Below are positions 46,646 through 57,396 of a DNA stretch of 64,000 bases, piece after piece (positions within the stretch are counted from its first letter, which is position 1; each line of letters starts with the position of its first letter). The translations under genes were made by a program, and so were the position numbers. Source of the stretch: Kingdonia uniflora (Eukaryota; Streptophyta; Magnoliopsida; Ranunculales; Circaeasteraceae); assembly GCA_014058105.1 (NCBI GenBank), contig JACGCM010000560.1, forward strand, positions 6,014,001 through 6,078,000, given 5' to 3'. The notes below the pieces were generated by a model. That model searched no databases, was not told the origin of the DNA, and worked only from the letters and a program-made list of their open reading frames with translations.

Positions 46646-48935
46646 GTCAAGTCTTTTTGATACTATCAGACTAATGAGTTATCAAAATATAATTGCATCC
46701 ATTATAGGGGAATATGTTTCCTCATAATCAATCTCATGTCTTTACTAGAAACCTTGTGCCACGAGTTGTGCTTTATAGCGAACGATCTCATTTTTCTCAT
46801 TGCATTTTTACTCAAATACCCATTTGTAACCAACACAGTTTACATCTTTGGGGGTTAGAACCACAGGTCTAAATACCTTATGTTTTGCAAGTGAATTTAA
46901 TTCTGCTTGTATTGCAGATTTCCATTTTGGCCAATCATGTTATTTTTGGCATTCATCAAGACTATGTGGTTTAATATTATAATCAGTCATGATCTCAGTA
47001 GCTATTGTAAATGCAAATATATTGTTAATAATTATTTCTTTGTGATTCCATAATTTCTTTGATCACGTATAATTTGTAGAGATCTCTTCATTTATAGGTA
47101 CTTGTACCAAATTGAAGGTATGATTATCTCAGAGGACTTCATCCTCATTAGAATTTATTTTGTCAAGAATTATGGATTCTTTTATAGCTTCTTCAAAAGA
47201 GCTTTCAATAGGAATCTTTCCCTTTGCAGCCTTTTCTAAAGTGTTACTATCCAGAGTTAATTTGCCCTTTATGTTTCATTTTTTAAGGAACTAAATCTTT
47301 ACAACCAATTGGTCGTCCATGTTTCAAATGTACTTTAGGTGATTCATTTGCTATCACGTTTGACAGCTGTCCATTTTGGACATCAATCTTTGTTGGTACA
47401 TTTGCAGCTTGTATATGTGATTTGGTCACTCGTACAATATCTGTAAATGTATCAAGCATTTGATAAACAACCTTTTGAAGAAAAGTGGCGCTTTTTACTT
47501 TTTCTTTACATTAATTGGTTCGTAGATCGAAATGAGACATTTTTATTCCATTCCTGCATAACTCACGCCGTTCAACAGGCTTAATTCCTCCCCCTAGTGG
47601 TAGGAAGATTGTCTCATCAAACTGGCAATCTGTAAAATGTGCAATAAGAGTATCACTTGTTATGGGTTGCATATACCGTATAATAGATGGTAAGTCAAAA
47701 CTGATATAAATTCCTAATCTACGTTGAGGTCCCATTTGGGTACGTTGTGGTGGTACAACTAAAATATGTACCGCACACCCAAGAATAAGTAAAATTGATG
47801 AGGCGAAGCTTGACCAATGCCGTAATATGTAAAATGGCATGTCCCCGCACAAATACTGATAATTTTGTCCTCATAAGCATGGGTCGTGCCATCAGTTGAA
47901 GGTGTTTAATAAATGACTCCGCTAGCCCATTTTGGGTAGGGACATGAGAAACATGATACTCAATGACCATTGGGCTCTTAGACCAGTAGTGGTTGTACAT
48001 CTGCACCTAGAGAGGTCGTGGGTTTGAAACCTCATGGGGTTGGAAACTCAGGGTTACGGATCCCATAAAAAAAACCGGCTTGCCTTCCAAAAAAAAAACA
48101 ACATGATACTCAATGTCAGTTCCAATTTACATACAATAATCATCAAAGGTTTTTAGGTAAATTCACCGGCACCATCCAACTTCATAGATTTAATTAGATA
48201 TTCTATAAAATGTGCTTGCAATCTAATGATTTAGGCAAGGAGATGCGTAAAAGCAATGTTTTTACTAGACAAGAGACATACATGTGACCACCTCATGGAT
48301 ACATCAATTATGACCATAAAGTATTTAAATGGTCCACAATGAAGGTGAATAGGTCCACAAATATCCCATTGAATTCGATATAAGAATTTTGGAGATTCAA
48401 CAACGATTTTAGATGGGGATGGCCTCAAAATTAACTTTCCTTGGAAACAAACTATACAAGCATAATCATTAGAACGGAGAATCTTTTCTTTCTCCAAATG
48501 ATGTCCATGCGAAGTTTTAATAATTCGACGCATCAAGATAGATCTTGGATGACATAGATGGTCATGCCAAAGTATGAAAACTTTTGAATCATTAAACTTT
48601 TGGCTCCTTAAAGCATATGACTCAATCATTCTAATTATGGTATAATATAATCCATAAGAAAGGGCTTGAAGCTTTTCTAAAATATATTTCTAGTTTGAGT
48701 CAAATGAAGTAATACAGAGATTCTCTATATTATCTTCTGATATGGTGTCAATATGACATCCATTACGACGTATATCTTTAAAATTCGATAGATTTCTCCT
48801 CGATTTTGTTGAGTATAAAGCATCATCAACATGAATTTTTGTACCACTTGGAAATATGATATTAGCTCTACCAAAGCCTTCAATAAGATCAGATATGCCA
48901 AAAATAGTATTGACCAAGACTACAAATAATGTCAA
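46646..48935 (-). pseudogene. Copia B protease tail, GAG-pre-integrase and integrase
   Basis: Reading leftward on the - strand: protease-like remnant (48690-48935); GAG-pre-integrase/HHCC region (48231-48629) with LWHDHLCHPRSILMRRII and CIVCFQGK; integrase core start WDICGPIHLHCGPFKYFMV. The integrase continues after a SINE insertion (47966-48099) at 47719-47965 with VSHVPTQNGLAESFIKHL. The C-terminal part lies at 47511-47852. The stretch to 46646 is a degraded linker to RT. Confidence 0.8.
47966..48099 (+). mobile_element. tRNA-derived SINE with 16-bp target duplication
   Basis: It is flanked by AACATGATACTCAATG at 47950-47965 and again at 48100-48115. The 134-base body has an A-box-like TTAGACCAGTAGTGG near its start. 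About 45 bases later comes a B-box-like GTGGGTTTGAAACC, the pair expected for a tRNA-derived RNA polymerase III promoter. It ends in A-rich DNA (CCAAAAAAAAAACA). An internal run of A's near 48066 may mark a second module. It interrupts the copia B integrase, so it is younger than that element. Confidence 0.85.
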
Positions 48936-49123
48936 GGTGGAGAAATACTTTTTATCTCGAAGGATCGTATGTGTTGTTGTACTATCAGATCGTTGGAATG
49001 AGTCATTTAAACTTATATATTAAACAAATTAAATGTAAACAACATAGTATATATACATAATAATACTTACCAAAAGAAATGTTTACAAAAAGATAAATAG
49101 AAAGATACATGAAACATAAAACT

Positions 49124-50149
49124 CTAATTAATGCGGTCATGGCCGCCGTAAAAAAGACTATCAGTCGTGATCTCTGGATCAGCGAAGAAGTCTAATGTAT
49201 CAATGTCAGTGGCACCAACTTGATTATCATGATCAATGAAATTCATCAAGAAATTATTTCCTTTGTTGTTGATAGAAGCCTGATAAAGATCAACTAGATG
49301 TTTAGCCGTATGATAAGTATCTGCCCAATGACCCATGCCACACCGATAACAGGGCGATTCATAAACTTTACAACGTTTATTTTCAAAACCTTTTTATGTA
49401 TCATGTTTCGTTGCCGTATTATAATCATCATGATTTTGTTGTCCTCGACCACGACCACGACTATGGCCACGATCACGTCTACGGCTACGTCCATACCCAC
49501 GTCTACGACTGTAAAATGAACTTGTATGTGCTTAAAGCACTGGCATGGAACCGGTCAGGCGAGATTCATGATTTTTCAATAAAAGCACATTATTTTGTTT
49601 GGCAACTAAGAAACATGATATCAATGCCAAATACTTGGCAAAGTGACGCTCTCGATATTGTTATTGTAAAAGCACATTCGAGGCATGAAATGTAGAAAAT
49701 GTTTTTTCTAACATATCTACTTCAGTAATTGTCTCTCCGCACGGTAAGAGTTGCGACCTTATCTTAAACATAACAAAATTGTACTCCGTAACAGATTAAA
49801 AATCCTGCAGCCGCAGGTTAAGTCAGTCATGGTGAGCTTTAGGAAGAATGACCATTTTTAAATGGTCGTACTTCTCCTTCAAATTAACTCAAAGGATCAA
49901 TGGGTCTCTTACCATGAGGTACTCTGATTTTAAACTCTCGTGAAGATGATGATGTAGGAATATTAGCGCTTTCGTACGATCCTGTAAGGATTCTTGATTT
50001 CCCGTCTTTATTGTATTATTGAGATTTTTCGATTCAAGATGGATTTCTACATCTAGAATCCATGAAAAATAATTCTTCCCAGTTAAATCGAGTGCGAGAA
50101 ACTCGATCTTTGGGAGATTCGACATTTCATATACTATAATAAGAAACAA
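49124..50149 (-). pseudogene. Copia B gag pseudogene
   Basis: Start at 50122 (MSNLPKIEFLALDLTGKNYF), typical of one class of plant copia gag. The capsid region continues through frameshifts to an Arg/Gly-rich stretch (DRGHSRGRGRGQ, about 49450). A knuckle CYRCGMGHWADTYHTAKH follows (about 49310), in which the last Cys of the CCHC pattern is replaced. It ends in an acidic tail (49124-49260). Confidence 0.8.
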
Positions 50150-50366
50150 TTAGATCATAAAATAAAGGGAAGAGCAGATGACCGATTTCGATATCGAACG
50201 CTTCATTTGCTTCACTTGAGTTGTATCTCTAAACCTTGTTGAGAATTTTGGGCAGAGTTTCGATAGCGTTGTGCTTGTTGGGATTTATTTTGCCCAGAGT
50301 TTTAGCAGCGTCGTGTTTGTTGAGATTTATTTTGCTTAGAGCTTCGGAAACACCGTGCTAATAACG

Positions 50367-51077
50367 TGTTAAATAAAAAGGAAGCAAGTAGGTAGAAGAA
50401 GCAAGTGAATAACAGGTTTTGATAGTATAAGAGAGGAGAGTTTATTTCATTTCTTTTGATTCTCTAATACAATATGATGATGTATATATATATATATAGA
50501 GAGAAAGAGAGAGAGAGGTTAGGAAGTATGACACGTCATTGCATTGGTCATTCATTAGAGCATCCACAATAGTTAAGAGGGTGGATTAGATGAATTTTGG
50601 GGTGAATCCAATCCTCCCAGGGTGAATTAAACCCAGCACAGTTCTGAACCGCGCACTAGATTGAAACCCAACGCACTTCAGAACTGCGCTTAATAGAAAA
50701 CATTGATCTTGGGACACGTGTCATCATCTTAGGCCTGAGTGTTGCCGCGCACTTCTGAACCGCGCGCTATGTATGCAACGCACTTCAGAACCGCGCGGCT
50801 CTCAATCTACCCTCAGGGTAGATTTTCCACCCAAATCCACCCTTGGATGGATTTTTGAGTTGCCACGTCAGGAATTCACCTAGCTGCTGGGAAGGATTTA
50901 GGGTGGAAAAGAGGGTGGATTGGGAATTCACCCTGCCACGTCAGGGTGTACCTAGCTATTGTGGGTGCTCTTAAAGCATGTGTGACATGTGGCGCCACAT
51001 CATGCTCCGCATAATACTTATATAGAAAAGCTCATATCAAACATGACAAGCATGTATCCACATCATGCTTTACAACA
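50367..51077 (-). repeat. 5' LTR of copia B, interrupted by a MITE
   Basis: TGTTAAATAAAAAGG .. TTTACAACA on the + strand. It is 711 bases long only because of the 413-base MITE plus its duplicated TTA; without these it is ~295 bases, like its partner. A TATATA/GAGA microsatellite lies at 50482-50516. On the - strand the primer binding region next to it reads CGTTATTAGCACGG. That resembles the GTTATCAGCACG site of many plant copia elements. Confidence 0.85.
50558..50970. mobile_element. MITE (PIF/Harbinger-like) with TTA target duplication
   Basis: Termini GAGCATCCACAATAG and CTATTGTGGGTGCTC are inverted repeats; TTA stands on both sides (50555-50557, 50971-50973). The other LTR of the same copia, at 44969-44990, reads straight through with a single TTA, proving the insertion. 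The interior is non-coding. It holds repeated CGCACTTCAGAACCGCGC-type motifs and two GCCACGTCAGG motifs. Confidence 0.9.
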
Positions 51078-51476
51078 TTACCATAAATAACCGTTTGCAT
51101 GCATGATAGCGTGCGTATATGCTCGTATTTGAGAAGAAGAAAAAAAGAAAAAGGCTCCGAGATAAGGCACCTCTGGGAACTAATCCAAAACTTGAGCTCT
51201 GCTTTATGAACCGGGGATCCATTTGATACACAGGATCTTAAGCCATCTGGAATTGTTGGGAAAAAGTCATGAAATATGTAAACCATTATCCTTGTTTCAT
51301 TTAATGGGACTCTAATATTGGTAAGCTTCCAACCACCTGTGCGGCCATGATCGAAGACCTCATTGCATTTACTCTGATTCAACTATACAATGTTGCTCAA
51401 CTTAAATGCAAGAAAATTTCACAATGCTCATAAATAGTTGGATAGGAAGGATAAGGAGAAACAGAGCAATCTGAAA
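51078..51476 (+). promoter_or_regulatory. 5' flank of the CAD-like gene
   Basis: These 399 bases lie between the copia B LTR and the CAD start codon. They would hold whatever promoter remains, so the upstream region is replaced by a retrotransposon within 400 bases of the ATG. I see no clear TATA box at a convincing distance. A 116-codon open frame on the - strand (51032-51382) has no recognisable domain and runs into the LTR, so I do not call it. Confidence 0.4.
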
Positions 51477-53120
51477 ATGACTCAAACAACTCCAAATCAC
51501 ACACAAGTTGTTTCCGGTTGGGCTGCTCACGACAGCTCCGCCAACATCACGCCTTTCACTTTCAAACGAAGGTGGCAAACATTTTCCGACAATCTTTTTT
51601 TGCTTTTCGCTAATGTATGTAACTCTATCTAACGAATTTTTGCCTAACTTTCTTAGACAAAATGGCCCCGACGACGTTACTATTGATATCATGTACTGTG
51701 GGATGTGCCACACTGATCTCCACCACGCGAGGAATGATTGGGGGATCACAATGTACCCCGTAGTCCCCGGGTACGAAGTTACAAACTATGACTTGAATAT
51801 TAGCTCGGCCTTGATTTATTTTTCTCTAGCATCCCCTTTGATCAATAAGTTTGATTGTTTCAGGCATGAAATTACGGGTTTGATTTCGAAGGTAGGAAAG
51901 AATGTGACCGAGTTCAAGATCGGAGATCGAGTAGGGATTGGTTGTTTAACAGCCTCATGCCTAGAATGTGAATTTTGTAAGGACTCACAGGAGAATTACT
52001 GCGACAAGATTCAATTTACTTACAACGGCATTTTCTGGGACGGGAGTATCACTTAGGGTGGTTATTCAGAAATGATCGTCGCGGATCGAAGGTAATTAAT
52101 TAGTCATTAGAATCACCACACCCCCAAAAAATAATGCTCGTCACAGTAGTCTTATTTGATTATTTTTTCTTAATAAGGTATGTGGTCCATATGCCCGATA
52201 ACTTGCCAATGGACGCTGCCGCGCCTCTTTTATGTGCGGGTATAACGGTGTTTGCGCCAATGAAAGATAACAAGATGCTTGAATCACCAGGTAAGAAACT
52301 AGGCGTTGTGGGTCTGGGAGGTCTCGGACATGTTGCTGAAAAGTTCGGGAAGGCGTTCGGACTTCATGTCACGGTGATCAGTACTTCCCCCTCGAAAGAA
52401 GCTGAGGCTAAGAAGTGCCTGGGAGCGGACGTCTTCATTGTCAGTACCGATCGTAAACAAATGAAGGTAATAGTAATGTAAAATAGGATCAATGGCGAAT
52501 AACTGAGCCGAAAAAGCCCATTACATAACTGGGCCAGAGGAACAACATTATGAGCCTTAAAGCCAACAATTAGAAAGGTCCAACTAGTTGATATTTTGCG
52601 GTTGTATTTTGGCGGCAGGGAGGGACGAGGACGCTCGATTTCATCATAGACACAATTTCAGCAAAGCACTCCTTGTGACCAATCTTGGATCTTCTTAAGG
52701 TAAACGGGACGTTGGTACTTGTCGGCGCGCCGGATAAGCCTGTGGAACTCCCCTCATTTCCGTTGATCTTCGGTAAGTCGGTCGGATCTGGGTTTTATTA
52801 AGACCTTAGTAGGGCCTACATACAAGCCCATGCAATATGTAATTTTATATGATTTTAATCAGAACTATTGAGGGACACATTTGGCTAGTATAACTAGTTA
52901 ATTTAACTGTGTTTTGTTAACAGGGAAAAGATCGGTGAAAGGAAGCATGACAGGAGGAATGAAGGAGACACAAGAAATGATGGATCTTTGCGGGAAACAT
53001 AACATAACATGTGACATCGAGGTCGTCAAGCCTGATCAGATCAATAAGGCTATGGGACGACTCGCTAAGAATGATGTTCGATACCGTTTCGTGATCGATG
53101 TTGCTTCGTCCAAGGCCTAG
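51477..53120 (+). pseudogene. Cinnamyl-alcohol-dehydrogenase-like gene (CAD/mannitol dehydrogenase type) with two nonsense codons
   Basis: Zinc-dependent MDR alcohol dehydrogenase that would reduce cinnamaldehyde-type or related aldehydes with NADPH in the cytosol. Exons: 51477-51571, 51657-51770, 51864-52091, 52178-52466, 52619-52772, 52924-53120. All introns are GT..AG and the phases join exactly, giving 358 codons, the usual CAD length. Kept: catalytic zinc ligands in YCGMCHTD, PGHE (across the exon 2/3 junction) and LLCAG; the four structural Cys in SCLECEFCKDSQENYC; the nucleotide loop GLGGLGHV. Broken by TAG at 52054-52056 (Tyr position in SITYGGYS) and TGA at 52676-52678 (Gly position in HSLGPIL). 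The N-terminus (GWAAHDSSANITPFTFKRR) is typical of the CAD-like/ELI3 branch. Enzyme specificity cannot be told from sequence. The splicing is intact, so inactivation looks recent or the stops may be assembly errors. Confidence 0.88.
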
Positions 53121-53721
53121 GCTTATACTATCTCTTAACGTTCTCTACTATAATATGCAACTCACAATGGAGATAGTTAACAGCCATCTAAAATTGTGAG
53201 TTTATGGTTCTACCAACATGAATATGCAGTAACATTACTTTGTGCATTATTAAGTTCCGTGATAAACTACAGGGACTTGCATTAGCAACTGATTGGAAAA
53301 TTGGTGCTTTTATTTCTTTCTTGTGTCTTCATCTCAAGGTAGGTTAGTTTCTGAATTGATTAGACTTAGTTTTCTTTTGTTAATCCTAAAATCCAGGGCT
53401 TAAACAAGATAGCACAGCTAATACCTAACTCAATTTTCCTCATACCTATGTCAGTACGTGTACATCTTAAGAACATTTCCGAACCTAATAATTTTATTAT
53501 TATATCTGTGATTCACTAGTTAAGCATTTCTATGTAAATTTGCAACTATAGGTGAATCACTACACTATCTCTGTATGTCTTACACATTATATAATGCTGT
53601 GGATTTGTATTTTGGAAGTTAGGTTGGCCTCCAATGCTCTACACTAAAAGTTAATAGCACCGAGATGTTGGAGTAAAGTAGTATGTTATAGCTAAATTAC
53701 TTCAAAATGAAACATTTTTTA
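53121..53721 (+). other. 3' flank of the CAD-like gene; no further gene
   Basis: AT-rich sequence follows the stop codon. I see no strong polyadenylation signal close to the stop and no domain-bearing frame. The right part merges into the left end of a MULE at about 53722. Confidence 0.45.
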
Positions 53722-53830
53722 GTTGTTTATTGATTATAAAGAAAGGGAGATGAGATTTGGGGATATAACTTTCTTCAAAAATCTATACAGAAATTAAGGA
53801 CTCTTGGATCTATCACAATTCAACGGTTAC

Positions 53831-54442
53831 TGTTGGGAAACCGAGGGGGCAAATCGCACACGGAAGCACAATATGATCAACAACTCGAAGAACCAACCCT
53901 AACCAAAGAGAATTCAAATAAAGGCAATAAAAACACAACACAAGGTTTAATTAGGTGGAAATCCTAAACAGGATCAAAACCACCCTCGACAAGCACAACA
54001 AATTTATTATCACACTAAGTGTTACAAAAGGTTACAAAAATCACTCAAACCTCACCTCTACCCTTACAGATAATCCCAGCAAGAAACCCTAGAAAGAAAA
54101 CCCAAGAAACCTCTCAAGAGCTAAACCTTAGATTTCTTCCTTTTCTCTCTCTAACTCTTTCTCACAATACAGAGGTCTTTAACATACACTCTATTTATAG
54201 ATTTTCCATTAGGTCATCTCCGAAATACGCATCACGAGATAATCCATCGTTTTGGATCAAATCCCATTCAAAAGGAATTTAGAAACAATCAAACAGAGTC
54301 AAAGTCGTTCGAACGAGTCATGAGGTTGTTCGAACGAATTAGACAATCCCCTAGAATTTTGGCCCAAGCGCTATTTTCGTTCGAACGACTTCCCCACTTG
54401 TTCGAACGACTTCAACAGTTTTTGAACCGTATTCCTAACAAT
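53831..54442 (-). repeat. 3' LTR of gag-only copia element E3
   Basis: On the + strand TGTTGGGAAACCGAGG .. CCGTATTCCTAACA (612 bases), the reverse complement of the LTR family at 126 and 1555. The U3 end (54303-54415) has four TTCGAA-centred repeats. The 5 bases outside are GTTAC on the left and GTTAT beyond the other LTR (56525), a target duplication with one change. Confidence 0.9.
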
Positions 54443-55888
54443 CTCCACCTCGGCGATAAAACCGTTTCTTCTGCTGCATTCGTCGTGTATCCTTCTCGCT
54501 TCTCAATTAAGAGAATTACCCTAGTCTAAGCTTTTGCTAGACCCACCAATCGAAACCCACTTTCTGATCATCTTTGTAGACCGTGTTGTTGCTCCACCTT
54601 GAACTAAATTCTCATTTCGAGAAATCTTCATAGCTCCTTTGTTACACTCAACCTTCACATCTCCACCCATTAATTTACCAACCAATGCATACAAGTTCCC
54701 GCTTAGAACTCCCTTCATGATCAAAAAAGATTTCTGATAAACTTTCATTACTCCACCTCGCCCAGAGTAATTGTAACCCTCATTTTCTAACTTGGAAAGT
54801 AAAATTAGATTATGAGTCATACTAGACACATGTTGAACATCATGAAGAACTACGATGCATCTATCGAACATTCTCACGTGAATATCACCCACTCCCGAAA
54901 TCGGTATTCAAGAGCCATCGCTCGTCAACACAAACTTGCTACCCTCACACCTTTTATAATTGTCGAACTATGCCTTGTGTGCGCATACATGCGTTGTAGC
55001 CGCACTATCAAATACCCATCCTCTATCGTGGCGAGAACCATTAGCGGCCACCACGAGAAGTGCCTCATCACCATCATTGCTAGTAACCGTTGCCAGTTTA
55101 TTAGTGTCACTTTCAGAGCATCTTGCCGAATTTGCTCTATTACCTTTCCCCGCTTTGCATTCCAATCTATAATGACCTGATTGACCACAACTCTAACAAG
55201 TTCCTTTTCTGAACTAATTAAAGCTTCTTTTTCCACTAACCACCATTGCAGAGTTTTCCCCAAAGGATTCACTACCCTTAAGTCTTCTCTCCTCGGAAAG
55301 AAGCGTACTTGTAACTTCCTCAAAACTCAAGGTCTCCTTCCCATACATCAACGTAGGTTGAAGATGCTTGAAGGAAGACGGAAGAGACCATATGAGTTGA
55401 AGCGCCTTATCTTCATCCTCAACTTTATCTCCTATCGATTCTAATTCCGAAACGACCCCGTTCAAAGAATCTAGGCGATTACCAACGCTTGTACCCTCAT
55501 TCATCTTAAGCGTATAAAGTCGCTCCTTGAGGTATAAGCGATTCGAAAGACTCTTTGTTTGGTACAAACTTTTAAGCTTTTCCCAAATACCCTTTGCGGT
55601 CTTCTCTCCACACACGTTTGCCAAAACATTCTTAGCGAGATAAAAGCGTATCCCGCACGCAGCCCTTGAATCCAGATCTTCCCAGTCCTCTTCTTCATCG
55701 TCGTCCGCTTTCTGGGTCGCTATACCTTCAACTGGAGTTTTAGGTATAGGCTTCCCTTTCAGTGTCTTGCGTAACCCGCCTTGAGTCAAGATATCTTGGA
55801 CTTGTATTTGCCAGAAACCAAAATTTATCTTCCCATCGAACTTCTCCACATCAAGCTTGATCGCGTTAGAATACTTAGATCTTCCCAT
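54443..55888 (-). pseudogene. E3 internal region: gag, protease and a GAG-pre-integrase start only
   Basis: The gag is open for 224 codons (55888-55214; MGRSKYSNAIKLDVEKFDGK) and covers the UBN2-type capsid domain (NRLYLKERLYTLKM, ALQLIWSLPSSFKHL). A frameshifted knuckle region follows, then protease, whose active-site motif reads DSAATTHVC (Gly to Ala after DS). A 54521-54892 piece (HDVQHVSSMTHNLILLSKLE, VLSGNLYALVG) matches the end of protease and the start of GAG-pre-integrase. Integrase, RT and RNase H are missing. The sequence goes straight to the polypurine tract. The whole internal region is under 1.5 kb, so the element would depend on another copia for enzymes. Confidence 0.85.
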
Positions 55889-55911
55889 CTTGCTACTCTA
55901 CTTGCCTCAAA

Positions 55912-55927
55912 CCTCGCTCTGATACCA
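55912..55927 (-). other. Primer binding site of E3
   Basis: On the - strand TGGTATCAGAGCGAGG, two bases inside the 5' LTR. It matches the complement of the initiator tRNA-Met 3' end exactly over TGGTATCAGAGC. Confidence 0.85.
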
Positions 55928-55929
55928 AT

Positions 55930-56524
55930 TATTGGGAAACCGAGGGGGCAAATCGCACGCGGAAGCATAATATGATCAACAAGAACTTGAAGAACCAACC
56001 CTAACCAAAGAGAATTCGAATAAGGGCAATAAAAACACAACACAAGGTTTAATTAGGTGGAAACCTTAAACAGGATCAAAACCACCCCCGACAAGCACGA
56101 CGAATTTATTATCACACTAAGGGTTATAAAAGGTTACAAAAATAACTTAAACCTCACCTCTACCTTTACAGATAATCCCAACAAGAAACCCTATAAAGAA
56201 AACCCAAGAAACCTCTCCAAAGCTAAATCCTAGATTTCTTCTTTTTCTCTCTCTAACTCTTTCTCACAATACAGAGATCTTTAACATACACTCTCTATTT
56301 ATAAACTTTCCATTAGGTTATCTCTGAAATACGCATCACGGGATAATCCATCGTTTTGGATCAAATCCCCTTCAAAACGAATTTAGAAACAATCAAACAG
56401 AGCCAAAGTCATTCGAACGAGTCATGAGGTCGTTCGATCGAATTAGACAATCCCCTGGAATTTTGGCCCAAACGCTATTTTCGTTTGAACGACTTCAAAA
56501 GTTTTTTGAGCCGTATTCTTAACA
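55930..56524 (-). repeat. 5' LTR of gag-only copia element E3
   Basis: 595 bases, partner of 53831-54442 with scattered differences. One deletion in U3 has removed a TTCGAA repeat and its CCCCACTTG spacer. The terminal dinucleotide at its inner end is mutated (TATTGGG for TGTTGGG). A TATTTATAAAC box is at about 56300. Confidence 0.9.
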
Positions 56525-56593
56525 GTTATTGTAGTGGGTAATGAGAGAGAATATTTGTTACAAGATTTACTCACCCACAACTAGAAACAACAT

Positions 56594-57396
56594 GTAATCC
56601 CGCCATGAGGGTGTTCGACGACACAGGACCCAAAAGGAAAAGGGCAAAAAAAAAATGTCTGGGCCCAAAAAAATAATATATATATATATATTTATATATA
56701 TACATATATATATATATTATATTAAACCCAACTCATTTTAGATTTGACAACAACACCAAACCCATTATACAAAGCCCACAAACCAAATACCCAACTTCTC
56801 AAAACAAGGCCTAGTACTACAAAAAAAAAAATCTCTAAACTAATTTTTTTTTTTTGTAAAAGAGGCCCAATTTTTTTTACCGCACAGGGCCTTATAAAAG
56901 CCAGAGCCGACCCTGCACGTAATTGACAGTTTTTTTAGTTGGAGATCCTCAGGAAATGTTTTCCTCTCTAAGCTATTGTTTCTCTATCTTTCCTCTCTAT
57001 GATTGTCATCTCTCCGGTTAGAGTGTACACTTCTTTTTTCTTGGTTTTGCCAACTATGATTGAAGGTATGAAGTATTTTTTAGCTATTCTTCTAGGTTAT
57101 TTTGAATATATTAAAAGGTTGTATATAGTTCATCTTAAATCACTTCAATCTTGAATTTTCTCTTCTTTCCAAGATTTTGGATGAAAATGGTGGGTTTGTA
57201 ACGTCTCATAATAAGAAATCTGGTTGTTTGGTTAAAAATTTTATGGAACAATTTTAACCCGAAAAATGAAAACAACCTTATTTAAGCTTTCAAAGGAAAA
57301 ATCAGTTCAGTAAATGGGGGTGCAATCTAAAGATTTAAGAAATCTGAGATATTCGTACTTATCATTTAAGTCTTGTAAAAAAAAAAACTTTCAGTG
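56594..57396 (+). other. MULE internal leader with (TA)n microsatellite; no gene
   Basis: A TA-rich microsatellite lies at about 56676-56722. Poly-A and poly-T runs are around 56820-56880. A GGCCTTATAAAAGCC stretch (56888) could act as a TATA box for the transposase. No coding frame is visible before 57397. Confidence 0.5.

Noticed and set aside
47966..48099. A tRNA gene
   Set aside because: A- and B-box-like motifs are present but no cloverleaf or anticodon arm can be drawn. The A-rich tail and target duplication fit a SINE.
51032..51382. 116-codon - strand open frame upstream of CAD
   Set aside because: It overlaps the copia LTR end, has no recognisable domain, and its composition is unremarkable.
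52036..52100. The CAD stop at 52054 lying in an intron
   Set aside because: The flanking residues on both sides (FWDGSIT and GGYSEMIVADRR) match the CAD family continuously, and no GT..AG pair removes the stop without deleting conserved residues.
56668..56722. The TA repeat as an origin or regulatory element
   Set aside because: It is a plain dinucleotide microsatellite inside the MULE, with no further signal.
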